A DNA stretch of 11,222 bases, taken from Pseudorhodoplanes sp. Its GTDB lineage: Bacteria; Pseudomonadota; Alphaproteobacteria; Rhizobiales; Xanthobacteraceae. The stretch spans positions 1 through 11,222 of the forward strand of contig WBUW01000051.1 of NCBI GenBank assembly GCA_008933495.1, given 5' to 3'. Shown piece after piece: positions 1-7,903 of this stretch (position 1 is the stretch's first letter; each line of letters starts with the position of its first letter). Below the pieces are notes generated by a model. The model saw only the letters and a program-made list of their open reading frames with translations, was not told where the DNA came from and made no database searches. The position numbers and the translations under genes were made by a program.

Positions 1-2340
1 ACCTGGGACGAAGCGTATGACGCGGTCGCCGGCGCGGTGGTCGACAGCCTGACCCGGCACGGCCCCGGCAGCCTGATGGTCTATTGCGGGACCGGCATTC
101 TCTCGCAGGGACGGCGCGCGGGGCCACTGCGACTGGGGTCGCTGCTCGGCGCGCAGCGCCTCTATCCCGCAAGCGCCGTCGGCGACATGTTCACCGGCGC
201 CTCGCTCGCCTACGGGCTTGCTACCGTCGGCCACACGCTCGATGCGTGGTTCGAATGCGACACGATCATTCTGTGGGGCATCAACCCGCTGGTCAGCCGC
301 ATTCCCGACGCCCACTATCTCACCGAGGCGCGCTATCGCGGGGCGCGCATCTATGCCATCTCGCCCGACTACAACGCCACCGCCAAGATCGCCACCTGCT
401 GGATTCCGGTCCGGCCGGGGACCGATGCGTTCGTGGCGATGTCGCTTCTGCACGTGCTGCTGCGCGACCACCAGCTCGATGAGGCATTCGTCAAGGAGCA
501 GACCGACCTGGCGTTTCTCGTCCGCCTCGACACCGGCGACTTCCTGCGCCATCGCGATCTTCGCCGCGGCGGCAAGGATGACCTGTTTTATGCCTGGGAC
601 GAAGCAACCGCGAAGCCGGCGCCCATGCCGGGCGCGCCCGGCCATTTCAAAAAGACGCTGCGGCTCGAAGACATTCGTCCGGCGCTGCGCGGTCGTTTCG
701 AAGTTAGCGGCGCGGACGGACAAGCAATTCCCGTCACCACGGTGTTCGAGCTGGTGCAGGCGGAGGCGGCAAAGTTCCCGCCCGAGAAGACGCAGCAAAT
801 CACCGGCGTGCACCCCGAATTGATCGAGCAAATGGCGCGCGATTTCGCGCGAGCGCGCAAGGCCATCATCAATATCGGCTTCTCGCTGCACAAATACGTC
901 TCTGGCACGATGACGTGCTGGGCGGCGGCGCTTGCCTGCGCGCTCACCGGCCATTGCGGCGATCGCGGCGGCCTCGACACGGAGAACAACTGGAGCCTCG
1001 ACGGCATCGCGCCGTTGGCGAGTCCCAAACCGGCCCGCTTTGCCTCCGGCTTCTTCAGCGAATGGCTCAATGGCGACATGGCGGGCACGCTGCGTCGCCA
1101 CTATCCCGATGACCAACTGCGCGCCGCCGCCGGTTACGGCATCGACGAGATCGAGCGCCTGACCAAGGACAAGCTTGCGCGCAACGCCTCCTATTACGGC
1201 AAGCCGCGCGTACTGTTGCTGTTCGCCGACAACATGTTCCGCCGCAACAAGGCCGAGGCGCATCACCGCGAGGCCGTGCTGCGCGACCTCGATCTCTATG
1301 TCAACGTCAATCACCGGATGGATTCCTCGGCATTGTGGGCCGACATCGTGCTGCCCGCCACCAGCCATTACGAGACCTGGGACATCCGCGGCGAGCTCGG
1401 CTACCACCGCTTCTGCAACGTCACCATTCCGCCGCCGGGACTGAAGCGCATCGGCGAGGTCCGCTCGGAGTGGGAGATCTGCGCCGGCCTTGCCGAGGCG
1501 ATCGCACGCGCGGCGGCCAAACGCGGCATTGCCGCAATCCCCGATCCTGATTTTCTCACGCAATCTGGCGACAAGGCGGCGCCGGTCATGCGCGACTTCC
1601 AGCGCATGGCGGCGGACTTCACCATGGACGGCGCCCTGCGCACGGATGCCGATGTGGTGGCATGGCTGATGCAAAACGTACCACAGATCAGCCCGTGGAC
1701 GCCGGAAGATGCGAAGAAGTACGGTTTCGTGGTGTTGAACCGGGAAGCGGGCTTTACCTCGCCGCTCTATGCCAATCAACCGTACTACTCATTCGAGCGC
1801 AACGTCCATCTGCGCCAGCCCTACAAGACGCAGACCGGGCGGCAGCAGTTCTTCGTCGATCACCCGGTGTTCAAGCGACAGGGATGGCGGGTGCCGACCG
1901 CGGTCGGCCCGGTGCGGCCGACCACTTTTCCGTTCGCTTTCTACACGCCGCATACCCGCTGGGGCATCCATTCGCAGTGGCGCGCCAACGCGCAGCTTCT
2001 GCGCCTGCAACGGGGCGAGCCGTATGTCTGGCTTAATCCGAGGACGGCGGCGGCAAGAAGCATCGGCGAGGGCGACATGCTGCGCGTGTTCAACGACATC
2101 GGCGCGTTTTACGCCCGCGCCAAGCTGATGCCTGCCGTGCCGCCCGATGCCGTGGTCACCGACCACGCCTGGGAGCCCTACATGTTCGCGCGCCGCGCCG
2201 GCAAAAACTCGGTGGTGGCCGGCATGATCTCGCTGATCGAGCTGGTCGACGGCTGGGGACACCTGACGTTCGATCCAAACTGGGACGGCAACATGATCGC
2301 GCACGAATCCGCGGTCGACATCGAGAAGGTGAGCGCATGA
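1..2340 (+). CDS. Type II DMSO-reductase-family molybdopterin oxidoreductase, catalytic (alpha) subunit, 5' partial
   Basis: The frame is already open at base 1, and the first codons read TWDEAYDAVA, a motif usual inside this family, so the gene starts upstream of the window; 779 residues are present. GDMFTGASLAYG at about residues 61-72 matches the NarG/EbdA segment that carries the Asp ligand to Mo (here Asp62), which places it in the Asp-ligated type II clade. Other family signatures are the segment ending in PDYNATAKIATCW, TSHYETWDIRGE, and a C-terminal molybdopterin-dinucleotide-binding domain with HTRWGIHSQW and DHAWEPYMF. The N-terminal Fe-S (FS0) region and any Tat signal are cut off. 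The stop overlaps the next ATG (ATGA), so it is coupled to the Fe-S subunit. Clade members act on nitrate, nitrite, selenate, (per)chlorate, dimethylsulfide, ethylbenzene or sterols. I cannot assign the substrate, but the three-subunit layout argues for a periplasmic enzyme rather than cytoplasmic NarG. Confidence 0.93.
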   Translation, partial: TWDEAYDAVAGAVVDSLTRHGPGSLMVYCGTGILSQGRRAGPLRLGSLLGAQRLYPASAVGDMFTGASLAYGLATVGHTLDAWFECDTIILWGINPLVSRIPDAHYLTEARYRGARIYAISPDYNATAKIATCWIPVRPGTDAFVAMSLLHVLLRDHQLDEAFVKEQTDLAFLVRLDTGDFLRHRDLRRGGKDDLFYAWDEATAKPAPMPGAPGHFKKTLRLEDIRPALRGRFEVSGADGQAIPVTTVFELVQAEAAKFPPEKTQQITGVHPELIEQMARDFARARKAIINIGFSLHKYVSGTMTCWAAALACALTGHCGDRGGLDTENNWSLDGIAPLASPKPARFASGFFSEWLNGDMAGTLRRHYPDDQLRAAAGYGIDEIERLTKDKLARNASYYGKPRVLLLFADNMFRRNKAEAHHREAVLRDLDLYVNVNHRMDSSALWADIVLPATSHYETWDIRGELGYHRFCNVTIPPPGLKRIGEVRSEWEICAGLAEAIARAAAKRGIAAIPDPDFLTQSGDKAAPVMRDFQRMAADFTMDGALRTDADVVAWLMQNVPQISPWTPEDAKKYGFVVLNREAGFTSPLYANQPYYSFERNVHLRQPYKTQTGRQQFFVDHPVFKRQGWRVPTAVGPVRPTTFPFAFYTPHTRWGIHSQWRANAQLLRLQRGEPYVWLNPRTAAARSIGEGDMLRVFNDIGAFYARAKLMPAVPPDAVVTDHAWEPYMFARRAGKNSVVAGMISLIELVDGWGHLTFDPNWDGNMIAHESAVDIEKVSA

Positions 2341-3332
2341 GCCGCCAGCTCGCCATGGTTATCGACCTCAACAAGTGCATCGGCTGTCAGACCTGCACGC
2401 TTGCCTGCAAGTCGCAATGGACCGATCGCGGCGGCCGCGAGTTCATGTATTGGAACCACGTCGAGACCCAGCCCGGCAGAGGCTACCCGCGCGATTGGGA
2501 GCAGGCCGGCGGCGGCTGGGATGGCGAGGCGCTGCGGCCTGGGCGGCTGCCCCGCCTGAAAGAGGATTACGGCATTCCGGTCGATTTTAACTACGACCAG
2601 GCGCTTTTTCAGCAGGGCGACACCCCGCTGCGTCCGACCTTGCCGATGGAATGGGGGCCGAACTGGGACGAGGATCAGGGCGCGGGCGAATATCCCAACG
2701 GCTTCTATTTCTACCTGCCGCGCCTCTGTAACCATTGTACGAGGCCTGCCTGCCTTGCGGCTTGCCCGCGCCACGCGATCTACAAGCGCGAGGAGGACGG
2801 CATCGTCCTGATCGACCAGGAACAATGCCGCGGCTACCGTTATTGCATCGCCGCCTGCCCCTATAAGAAGATCTATTTTAATCCGACTGCGGGGCGCTCG
2901 GAGAAATGCATCTTCTGCTATCCGCGCGTGGAGAAAGGCGTCCCGCAGGCCTGCGCCTTCCAATGCGTCGGCCGCGCACGTCACGTGGCCTATCGCGACG
3001 ACCGCGAGGGCGCGGTCTACAAGCTGGTGGAGTTGTGGAAAGTGGCATTGCCGCTGCGCCCCGACTTCGGTACTCAGCCGAACGTGTTTTATGTGCCGCC
3101 GCTAAGTCCACCGAGCTTCGATTCCGAAGGCCGTCGCACAGACACCGCGCGCATTCCTGCGGACTACCTTGAGCATTTGTTTGGCCCCGAGGTTCACGCC
3201 GCATTGACGCGGCTCGAAAAGGAGATTGCGGTCAAGCAAGGTGGCGGCGAATCCGAAACGATTGATCTTTTGATCGCCTACCGCCACGGCGACATGTTTC
3301 GGCTCAGCCGCCCGCGCGAGGAGCGACCATGA
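2337..3332 (+). CDS. Four-cluster ferredoxin-like electron-transfer (beta) subunit of the molybdoenzyme
   Basis: The 331-residue protein is close to the usual length of EbdB, SerB, DdhB and ClrB. It carries electrons between the Mo subunit and the heme subunit. Four cysteine motifs are visible: C14/C17/C20/C24, C131/C134/C139/C143, C164/Y167/C170/C174 and C191/C194/C206/C210. In the third, Tyr167 sits where a fourth cysteine ligand would be; NarH has Trp there and binds a [3Fe-4S] cluster, so one [3Fe-4S] and three [4Fe-4S] clusters are predicted. The segment CPYKKIYFNP followed by SEKCIFCYPR is typical of this family. There is no signal peptide; in relatives the protein is co-exported with the Tat-signalled alpha subunit. 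The start ATG overlaps the alpha stop by 4 bases and the stop overlaps the next gene by 4 bases, so all three subunits are translationally coupled. Confidence 0.93.
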   Translation: MSRQLAMVIDLNKCIGCQTCTLACKSQWTDRGGREFMYWNHVETQPGRGYPRDWEQAGGGWDGEALRPGRLPRLKEDYGIPVDFNYDQALFQQGDTPLRPTLPMEWGPNWDEDQGAGEYPNGFYFYLPRLCNHCTRPACLAACPRHAIYKREEDGIVLIDQEQCRGYRYCIAACPYKKIYFNPTAGRSEKCIFCYPRVEKGVPQACAFQCVGRARHVAYRDDREGAVYKLVELWKVALPLRPDFGTQPNVFYVPPLSPPSFDSEGRRTDTARIPADYLEHLFGPEVHAALTRLEKEIAVKQGGGESETIDLLIAYRHGDMFRLSRPREERP

Positions 3333-4345
3333 AGACGTTGCTCGGCCTGGTTACGGCCGCGCTCACGGCGGGCGCGGCCCTGGCCGCCGACCCGGCCGCG
3401 CTGCTCATGCGCAGCGGCCGGATGTCGGCAGCCGCGCTGCTCGCCGCGCCGCCGCTCGACCCAAGCCACCCTGCCTGGTCGAAGGCAGCTCCCACCTTGT
3501 TGCTTGCTTATCCCCAACAAATGATTGCCCCCGGCCTGGAGAACGGCGCGCCAATCCCGGTGGAAATGCGCGCGCTGGCAAGCCGCACGCACCTCGCCGT
3601 GAAGCTGACCTGGCCGGATCAAACCCGCGATCAGTACCGCACCGACGCGACGGATACGTTTCCGGACGCTGTCGCCGTGCAATTCACCCGGCTCGAGCAA
3701 AGCCTTCCGTACATCGGGATGGGAGAAAAGGATCGCCCGGTCTCGATGTGGTTCTGGCGCCATGGACGCAAGCCAGAGTTTCTGGTCGCGCGCGGTTTTG
3801 GCACGCTCGGGCCCGGGCGAGGACGCGCGCCGCAGGCGCGATCGGTTTGGCACGAAGGCAGGTGGAGCGTGGTCCTGCTCGGATCACTGCCCGTCGAGCG
3901 CAACCCGTTGCCGTTGGCAATCGCGATCTGGGATGGCCGTGCGCAGGCGCGCGACGGCCGCAAGCATCTTTCGGCATGGCATCTGCTGCGCCTGCCGGAC
4001 CGCACGCAGCACCGCCGCGCCTTGACCGCCCTGCTGGGCGAGGCCGTCGCCACCGGCGACCGCGGGCGCGGCAGGAGCTTGGTCGAGGAGCATGGCTGTG
4101 CCGGCTGCCACCGGCTGCCGGGCGGCGAGGTTGTGGATCATGGCCCGGACCTTTCCTTTGCCGGCGGCGTGCATTGGCCCGGTTACCTGCGGCGATCGAT
4201 CGCCAATCCTTCCGGCTTTATCGTTCCGCTCGAGCGTTATCGTGATTCCGCCGGGCACGACCGGGAATTGTCGTTGATGCCGAAGGCGAATCTCCGCAAT
4301 CGCGACGTGGACGATCTCGTCGCCTATCTTGCATCGCTGAGATAA
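3329..4345 (+). CDS. Heme gamma subunit: ethylbenzene-dehydrogenase-type heme-b domain fused to a c-type cytochrome domain
   Basis: 338 residues. A clear Sec signal peptide comes first (hydrophobic run L4-A17, predicted cut after ALA at residue 19), which places the subunit in the periplasm. Residues about 40-225 resemble the EB_dh heme-b domain of EbdC/DdhC/SerC/ClrC. Candidate axial ligands are Met131 in YIGMGEKDRPVSMW and Lys212 in DGRKHLSAW, at the places where EbdC uses Met and Lys. The C-terminal ~90 residues hold a class I cytochrome c: CAGCH at 257-261 and a distal Met317 in SLMPK, ending in a typical VAYLASL helix. Classical gamma subunits are about 210-240 residues long and lack the c-heme, so the extra domain probably carries electrons onward to or from the respiratory chain. 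ATGA overlap with the beta gene. The domain assignment is by pattern; the axial ligands are inferred. Confidence 0.88.
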   Translation: MKTLLGLVTAALTAGAALAADPAALLMRSGRMSAAALLAAPPLDPSHPAWSKAAPTLLLAYPQQMIAPGLENGAPIPVEMRALASRTHLAVKLTWPDQTRDQYRTDATDTFPDAVAVQFTRLEQSLPYIGMGEKDRPVSMWFWRHGRKPEFLVARGFGTLGPGRGRAPQARSVWHEGRWSVVLLGSLPVERNPLPLAIAIWDGRAQARDGRKHLSAWHLLRLPDRTQHRRALTALLGEAVATGDRGRGRSLVEEHGCAGCHRLPGGEVVDHGPDLSFAGGVHWPGYLRRSIANPSGFIVPLERYRDSAGHDRELSLMPKANLRNRDVDDLVAYLASLR

Positions 4346-4478
4346 CGTCGTCCGGAGCCTGCTGGCACGTTCTCGCAGCGCATCCCCCGGCATTCATCCG
4401 ACACGGTGACCAGGCCACGGAACGCCCGAATCGCGCGTTTTGTCGGTCGCGCCGCGCTTTCCCGGCTGCATTTGTTTG
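4346..4478. other. Convergent intergenic gap
   Basis: This gap separates the 3' ends of the gamma-subunit gene (+) and the ArsR-rhodanese gene (-). I see no gene in it and no convincing intrinsic terminator: only a 5-bp GCGCG/CGCGC pairing with a 10-base loop and no clean T-run. If transcripts end here, it may be by Rho or by read-through into antisense. Confidence 0.5.
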
Positions 4479-5150
4479 TCAGGCATTGCCAGTGACCACC
4501 GGCAACCCCGCGGCGCGCCACTCGGGAAGGCCGTCCTCCAACCGGCGCACCTTGAAGCCGCGCGCGCGCAGCGCCGCCACCGCCTCGTAGGACAGGACGC
4601 AATAGGGGCCGCGGCAATAGGCAACGACCTCGTGCGCGGGGTCCAATTCGGCAAGCCGCGTCTCGAGTTCGCGCAGCGGCACGTTTACCGCGCCTGGCAA
4701 ATGACCGAGCGCGAATTCATCGGGCGGCCTGACATCGAGGACGATCACTTCGCCCGCGCGCGAGCGCGCCAGAAGCTCCTCGCGCGAGATCGGGGCGAGG
4801 CTGTCGCGGTCATGGAAATAACTGCACACAACCCGTTCCACCTCGGCCACGTTCTGCTCGGCGATCCGGCGCAGCACCGCCAACAGGTTGAGCACGGTGT
4901 CATCGGCAAGCCGGTAGTAGACGAACTTTCCGTTGCGCCTGTTTGTCACCAGGCCCGCGCGCCGCATTTGCTGAAGATGCTGCGACGCGTTGGCGATCGA
5001 GAGCCCGGTCCGATCGGCCAGAACCTCGACGCTGCGTTCGCCTTGGGCGAGCTGTTCCAGAATCTCAAGACGGTGGGGGTGCGCCAGCGCCTTGGCGACC
5101 GCGGCGAATTGGGCGAAGAGCGCCAGTTTGGGACTGCGGGTTGATGGCAG
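4479..5150 (-). CDS. ArsR-family winged-helix regulator fused to a rhodanese domain; non-canonical start
   Basis: Read from 5150 the protein is 223 residues. Residues about 12-90 form an ArsR/SmtB winged helix: ALAHPHRLEILEQLA, a recognition helix around SIANASQHLQQMRRAGLV, and the beta-wing NRRNGKFVYYRL. Residues about 120-220 form a rhodanese domain with VLDVRPPDEFALGHLPGA and active loop CRGPYC (Cys179), the usual loop of ArsR-rhodanese fusions. The metal-sensing CVC motif of classic ArsR is absent, so a sulfur-species or redox signal is more likely (inference). The first ATG (4967) lies inside the DNA-binding domain and would destroy it. Between the upstream in-frame stop (5154-5156) and the domain there is no ATG, GTG or TTG. 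The best candidate is CTG at 5150, 10 bases after an AGGA. An indel or assembly error near the 5' end is the alternative. The domains are sure; the start is not. Confidence 0.85.
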   Translation of the reverse strand: MPSTRSPKLALFAQFAAVAKALAHPHRLEILEQLAQGERSVEVLADRTGLSIANASQHLQQMRRAGLVTNRRNGKFVYYRLADDTVLNLLAVLRRIAEQNVAEVERVVCSYFHDRDSLAPISREELLARSRAGEVIVLDVRPPDEFALGHLPGAVNVPLRELETRLAELDPAHEVVAYCRGPYCVLSYEAVAALRARGFKVRRLEDGLPEWRAAGLPVVTGNA

Positions 5151-5167
5151 GGCTCAGGTATCCTAAT

Positions 5168-5215
5168 TTGATCAACGGAATGATTAAATCATAGTGAATT
5201 CAATCAGCTAGTCAA
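5168..5215 (-). promoter_or_regulatory. Promoter with overlapping palindromic operator candidates for the ArsR-rhodanese gene
   Basis: On the minus strand a -35 TTGACT (5215-5210) and a -10 TATGAT (5193-5188) are separated by 16 bases; both differ from the sigma70 consensus at one position. Three palindromes overlap this core: TGATTAAATCA (5181-5191, over the -10 and start), TGAATTCA (5195-5202, in the spacer) and TTGATCAA (5168-5175, just downstream). The whole block is AT-rich in a GC-rich window. Such placement fits autorepression by the ArsR-type product. No gene starts on the + strand here, and the 168 bases up to selD hold nothing I can support beyond a 6-bp GGCGCC hairpin at 5282-5300 without a T-run. 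Confidence 0.65.
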
Positions 5216-5383
5216 GACGTGACCGCGGCCGCGAGGTCCGTGCCGGGATCGCTTGTTGAATCGCTTCTTATTACAACGGCGGGCGCCCGCATCAGGCGCC
5301 GGGCAACCGCACCTCCGTGAGCTTGCCTCTGCGCCGCTCGCCACCGCATGGCAATCCATCGGCGCGGTTCACGCCGCCGGCGA

Positions 5384-6430
5384 TCATTCAAATCTGATTG
5401 CCGCCGGCCCCGCTTCGGCGTGTCCGATGATCCGCGCTGCCGGATAGCCGGCGTCGAGGATGAACCGGGTAACTGATGCCGCCTTGTCGCGCGTGCAGGC
5501 GACCAGCAGGCCGCCCGAGGTCTGCGGGTCGGTCAGCAGATGGCACCGCCATTCGGGCAGATCGCGCGGCAAGGTCACGCTGTTGCCATAGCTCGCCCAA
5601 TTGCGATGCGATGCGCCGGTAACAAAACCTTTCTGCGCCAGGGCGGCGGCGTTGGGCAGAAGCGGGATGTCGTCGAGGCGAATGCGCAGCGTCACGCCGG
5701 AACCACGCGCCATTTCCAGGCCATGTCCGAGCAGGCCGAATCCCGTAACGTCGGTGATGGCATGAACGTCCGGCATTTTCGCGAGCTCGGCGCCGACGCG
5801 ATTGAGAAGCGTGGTGGTGGCGATCAGATCGTCATAGCCGGCCTGCGCCAGCGCTCCCTTCTTGATCGCCGCCGAATAAATTCCAACGCCAAGCGGCTTG
5901 GTGAGAATGATTGCGTCGCCCGGCTTGGCATCGGCATTGCGCCGCAATTCTTCCGGGCGGCAAAGGCCGATGACGGCAAGTCCATAGACCGGCTCGGGAC
6001 AGTCGATCGAATGGCCGCCGGCAACCGGGATTCCGGCGGCGGTGCAGACATGGGCTCCGCCCTCCAAGATCCGGCGGACCTGCTCGGGAGCGATCTTGTC
6101 GACCGGCATTCCCAGGATGGCCAGCGCCATGATCGGCGTGCCGCCCATTGCATAGATGTCGGAAATCGCGTTGGTCGCGGCGATCCTGCCGAAATCGAAC
6201 GGGTCGTCGACCATCGGCATGAAAAAATCCGTCGTTGCGATAATGCAGGTCTTGTCGTCGAGCTGCCAGACGGCTGCGTCGTCCGAGGTCTCGGTGCCGA
6301 CCAGCAATTGCGAATACACATTATTCCGGGGGACGGAAGACAGCAGGTCCTGAAGGACGGACGGCGCCAGCTTGCAGCCGCAGCCGCCGCCATGCGCGAG
6401 ACTCGTGAGTTTGATGGCGTGCACAGTCAT
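5384..6430 (-). CDS. selD: Selenide, water dikinase (selenophosphate synthetase)
   Basis: SelD makes selenophosphate from selenide and ATP, the selenium donor for selenocysteine and for 2-selenouridine in tRNA. The protein has 348 residues, the normal length. HGGGCGCK places catalytic Cys17 and Lys20 at the same numbers as in E. coli SelD; this is the Cys form, not the selenocysteine form. Other family motifs are TDFFMPMVDDPFDFGRIAA (ATP/metal-binding Asp), NAISDIYAMGG, AGGHSIDCPEP, the segment ending TDVTGFGLLGH, and LTDPQTSGGLL. The start at 6430 is fixed by homology, with a weak AGG 8 bases upstream. It lies only 8 bp after the cysteine desulfurase stop and is the last gene of the - strand operon. 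The in-frame TGA of the formate dehydrogenase nearby gives it an obvious client. Confidence 0.97.
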   Translation of the reverse strand: MTVHAIKLTSLAHGGGCGCKLAPSVLQDLLSSVPRNNVYSQLLVGTETSDDAAVWQLDDKTCIIATTDFFMPMVDDPFDFGRIAATNAISDIYAMGGTPIMALAILGMPVDKIAPEQVRRILEGGAHVCTAAGIPVAGGHSIDCPEPVYGLAVIGLCRPEELRRNADAKPGDAIILTKPLGVGIYSAAIKKGALAQAGYDDLIATTTLLNRVGAELAKMPDVHAITDVTGFGLLGHGLEMARGSGVTLRIRLDDIPLLPNAAALAQKGFVTGASHRNWASYGNSVTLPRDLPEWRCHLLTDPQTSGGLLVACTRDKAASVTRFILDAGYPAARIIGHAEAGPAAIRFE

Positions 6431-6438
6431 GAACGGGC

Positions 6439-7602
6439 CTATGGAGTGGAAATCCGCGCGCGCGGGAGTGCGGCGCCGCTCATCTGGCGCCAGGCGGTGC
6501 CGAGTGCGGCCGCCGCTTCCGCAATATCGTCATCGGCGATGGTGCGCCCGAGCGACAGGCGCACGGCGCCGAGCGCCGCGTTTGCGGGAATCCCCATTGC
6601 GAGCAGGATCGCCGAGGGATCTTCGCGGTCGGCGTGACATGCAGAGCCGGTCGAAGCCAAAACGCGCGGGCAGCCTTGCAGCAATTTTCTTCCGGACACG
6701 CCCGGGAACAGGACGTTCAGCGTATTGGGAAGCCGGTCGGACGGGTGCCCCACCAGCCTCAGCCCGGGGACTTCCTGCCCGAGTCTGGCGAGCAGTCCGT
6801 CGCGCAGCCGCGCAAGGCGCTCACGCTCGCGTTCGAGCATTTCGCCAGCGAGCGTACAGGCGCGTCCCAGCGCGACGATGCCGGCGACGTTTTCCGTGCC
6901 GGGCCGTCGCCCATGTTCCTGTCCCGCGCCAAACAGGATCGGGCGCACATCGACGCCGCGCCGCACGTAAAGCGCACCGACGCCCTTTGGCGCGTAGAGC
7001 TTGTGGCCGGCAATCGACAACAGATCGGCGCCCAGCGCCTGCACGTCGACTTTGATCTTTCCGATCGATTGCGCCGCGTCGACATGCACGGGGATCCCGT
7101 GGCGACGCGCTGCAGCGGCAATCTCCTCGACCGGCTGCAGCGTGCCGATCTCGTTTTGCGCATGAATGATTGTCACCAAGGCCGTGTCGGGACGGATCGC
7201 ACCGATCATCTCGGCAGGATCGACCCGGCCGTCGGATCGCGGCGCGATGCGGCGCACCGTATAGCCACGCTGCTCCATCGCGGCGCATGTCGCATCAGTC
7301 GCCGGATGCTCGATCGCCGTCGTCACGATCATGCGCCGGCCAGGCTCCCGGCTTGCGGCGCCGACGATCGCGAAATTGGTCGCCTCGGTCCCGCCGCTGG
7401 TGAATATGATTTCATCGGCTTTGGCTCCGATCAGGGCCGCAACGTCGGCGCGGGCGGTCTCGACGCCGTCATGCGCCGCGTGCCCCAGCGCGTGTGCCGA
7501 GGAGGGATTGCCGAACTGCCCGCGCAGATAGGGCAGCATGGCCTCGAACACCACCGGGTCGATGGGCGTTGTCGCGTTGTAGTCGAGATAAATCGGCTGC
7601 AT
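6439..7602 (-). CDS. Cysteine desulfurase, NifS/IscS family, likely selenium/sulfur donor for SelD
   Basis: A PLP enzyme that removes sulfur (or selenium from selenocysteine) as an enzyme-bound persulfide or selenide. It is 387 residues from ATG 7602, whose product MQPIYLDYNATTP is the canonical N-terminus. An in-frame ATG at 7650 with a GGACGA upstream is possible, but its 16 extra residues are unlike the family. Seen: SGGTEATN phosphate-binding motif, His99 in AIEHPA, NEIGTLQPVEE, HVDAAQS, PLP lysine Lys201 in SIAGHKLYAPKG, RPGTEN, and catalytic Cys322 in STGSACHADREDPS. There are no Isc scaffold genes around it. Its position directly before selD suggests selenium delivery as the main job, which is inference; it could also serve Fe-S or Moco sulfuration. 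The loop KLLQGCPRVLASTGSAC is ordinary except for an extra Cys311. Confidence 0.95.
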   Translation of the reverse strand: MQPIYLDYNATTPIDPVVFEAMLPYLRGQFGNPSSAHALGHAAHDGVETARADVAALIGAKADEIIFTSGGTEATNFAIVGAASREPGRRMIVTTAIEHPATDATCAAMEQRGYTVRRIAPRSDGRVDPAEMIGAIRPDTALVTIIHAQNEIGTLQPVEEIAAAARRHGIPVHVDAAQSIGKIKVDVQALGADLLSIAGHKLYAPKGVGALYVRRGVDVRPILFGAGQEHGRRPGTENVAGIVALGRACTLAGEMLERERERLARLRDGLLARLGQEVPGLRLVGHPSDRLPNTLNVLFPGVSGRKLLQGCPRVLASTGSACHADREDPSAILLAMGIPANAALGAVRLSLGRTIADDDIAEAAAALGTAWRQMSGAALPRARISTP

Positions 7603-7609
7603 GTGTCGT

Positions 7610-7845
7610 TCAGAACGATGGGTTGCGGACCTGGACGATCCCGGAATCATCGAGGTCGTCCGGTTGTTCCTGATCTCTCACTGCCTGCCCCGCCGGCGCG
7701 ATGGAATGCGGAAATTCAATGGCCGCAGGCGGATCACGACATTCCTGTATAAGCACGCCGCCGACCGGAACGCTGCGCAAGGCGTTCGCGGCCGCAGGAC
7801 CGGCAGATTTCCTAATCCATGCAGATCGGGAGCCGTTTGCGTCAT
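7610..7845 (-). pseudogene. Small unrecognised ORF, apparently frameshifted, upstream of the desulfurase
   Basis: An ATG at 7845 overlaps an upstream stop by ATGA and has AGG 8 bases before it; it begins MTQTAPDLHGLGNLPVL. After about 7795 that frame becomes Arg/Cys-rich and poor, ending at 7678. A different frame then looks coding (through ANALRSVPVGGVLIQECRDP and PHSIAPAGQ) and stops at 7610, seven bases before the desulfurase ATG. The two halves join with one indel into about 78 residues. I recognise no family. It may be a degraded gene, an assembly indel, or chance. Stop-to-start spacing tight against the desulfurase is the best argument that something was translated here. Region 7846-7926 upstream also carries two in-frame TGA codons. 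Confidence 0.3.
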
Positions 7846-7903
7846 GTCGCTACCTGTTTTCCTGGTCGGCGGAGAAGGCGGCAAATCCGTGCCACCTTCA
7901 TTG

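Noticed and set aside
1..4345. Naming the molybdoenzyme a selenate reductase because selD is nearby
   Set aside because: selD serves selenocysteine synthesis for the formate dehydrogenase. The clade covers many substrates and no substrate-specific residue can be read here.
5168..5175. TTGATCAA as an FNR/CRP-family site
   Set aside because: The half sites have no 4-base spacer; it fits better as part of the palindrome cluster at the ArsR-rhodanese promoter.
5282..5300. GGCGCC-N7-GGCGCC hairpin as the terminator of the selD operon
   Set aside because: Only six base pairs and no T-run on the minus strand after it, in DNA where such GC pairings are common.
5540..7752. Long + strand ORFs of 365 and 372 codons opposite selD and the desulfurase
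   Set aside because: They are antisense shadows in GC-rich DNA; the translations show no family motif, while the minus strand encodes complete, motif-rich enzymes.
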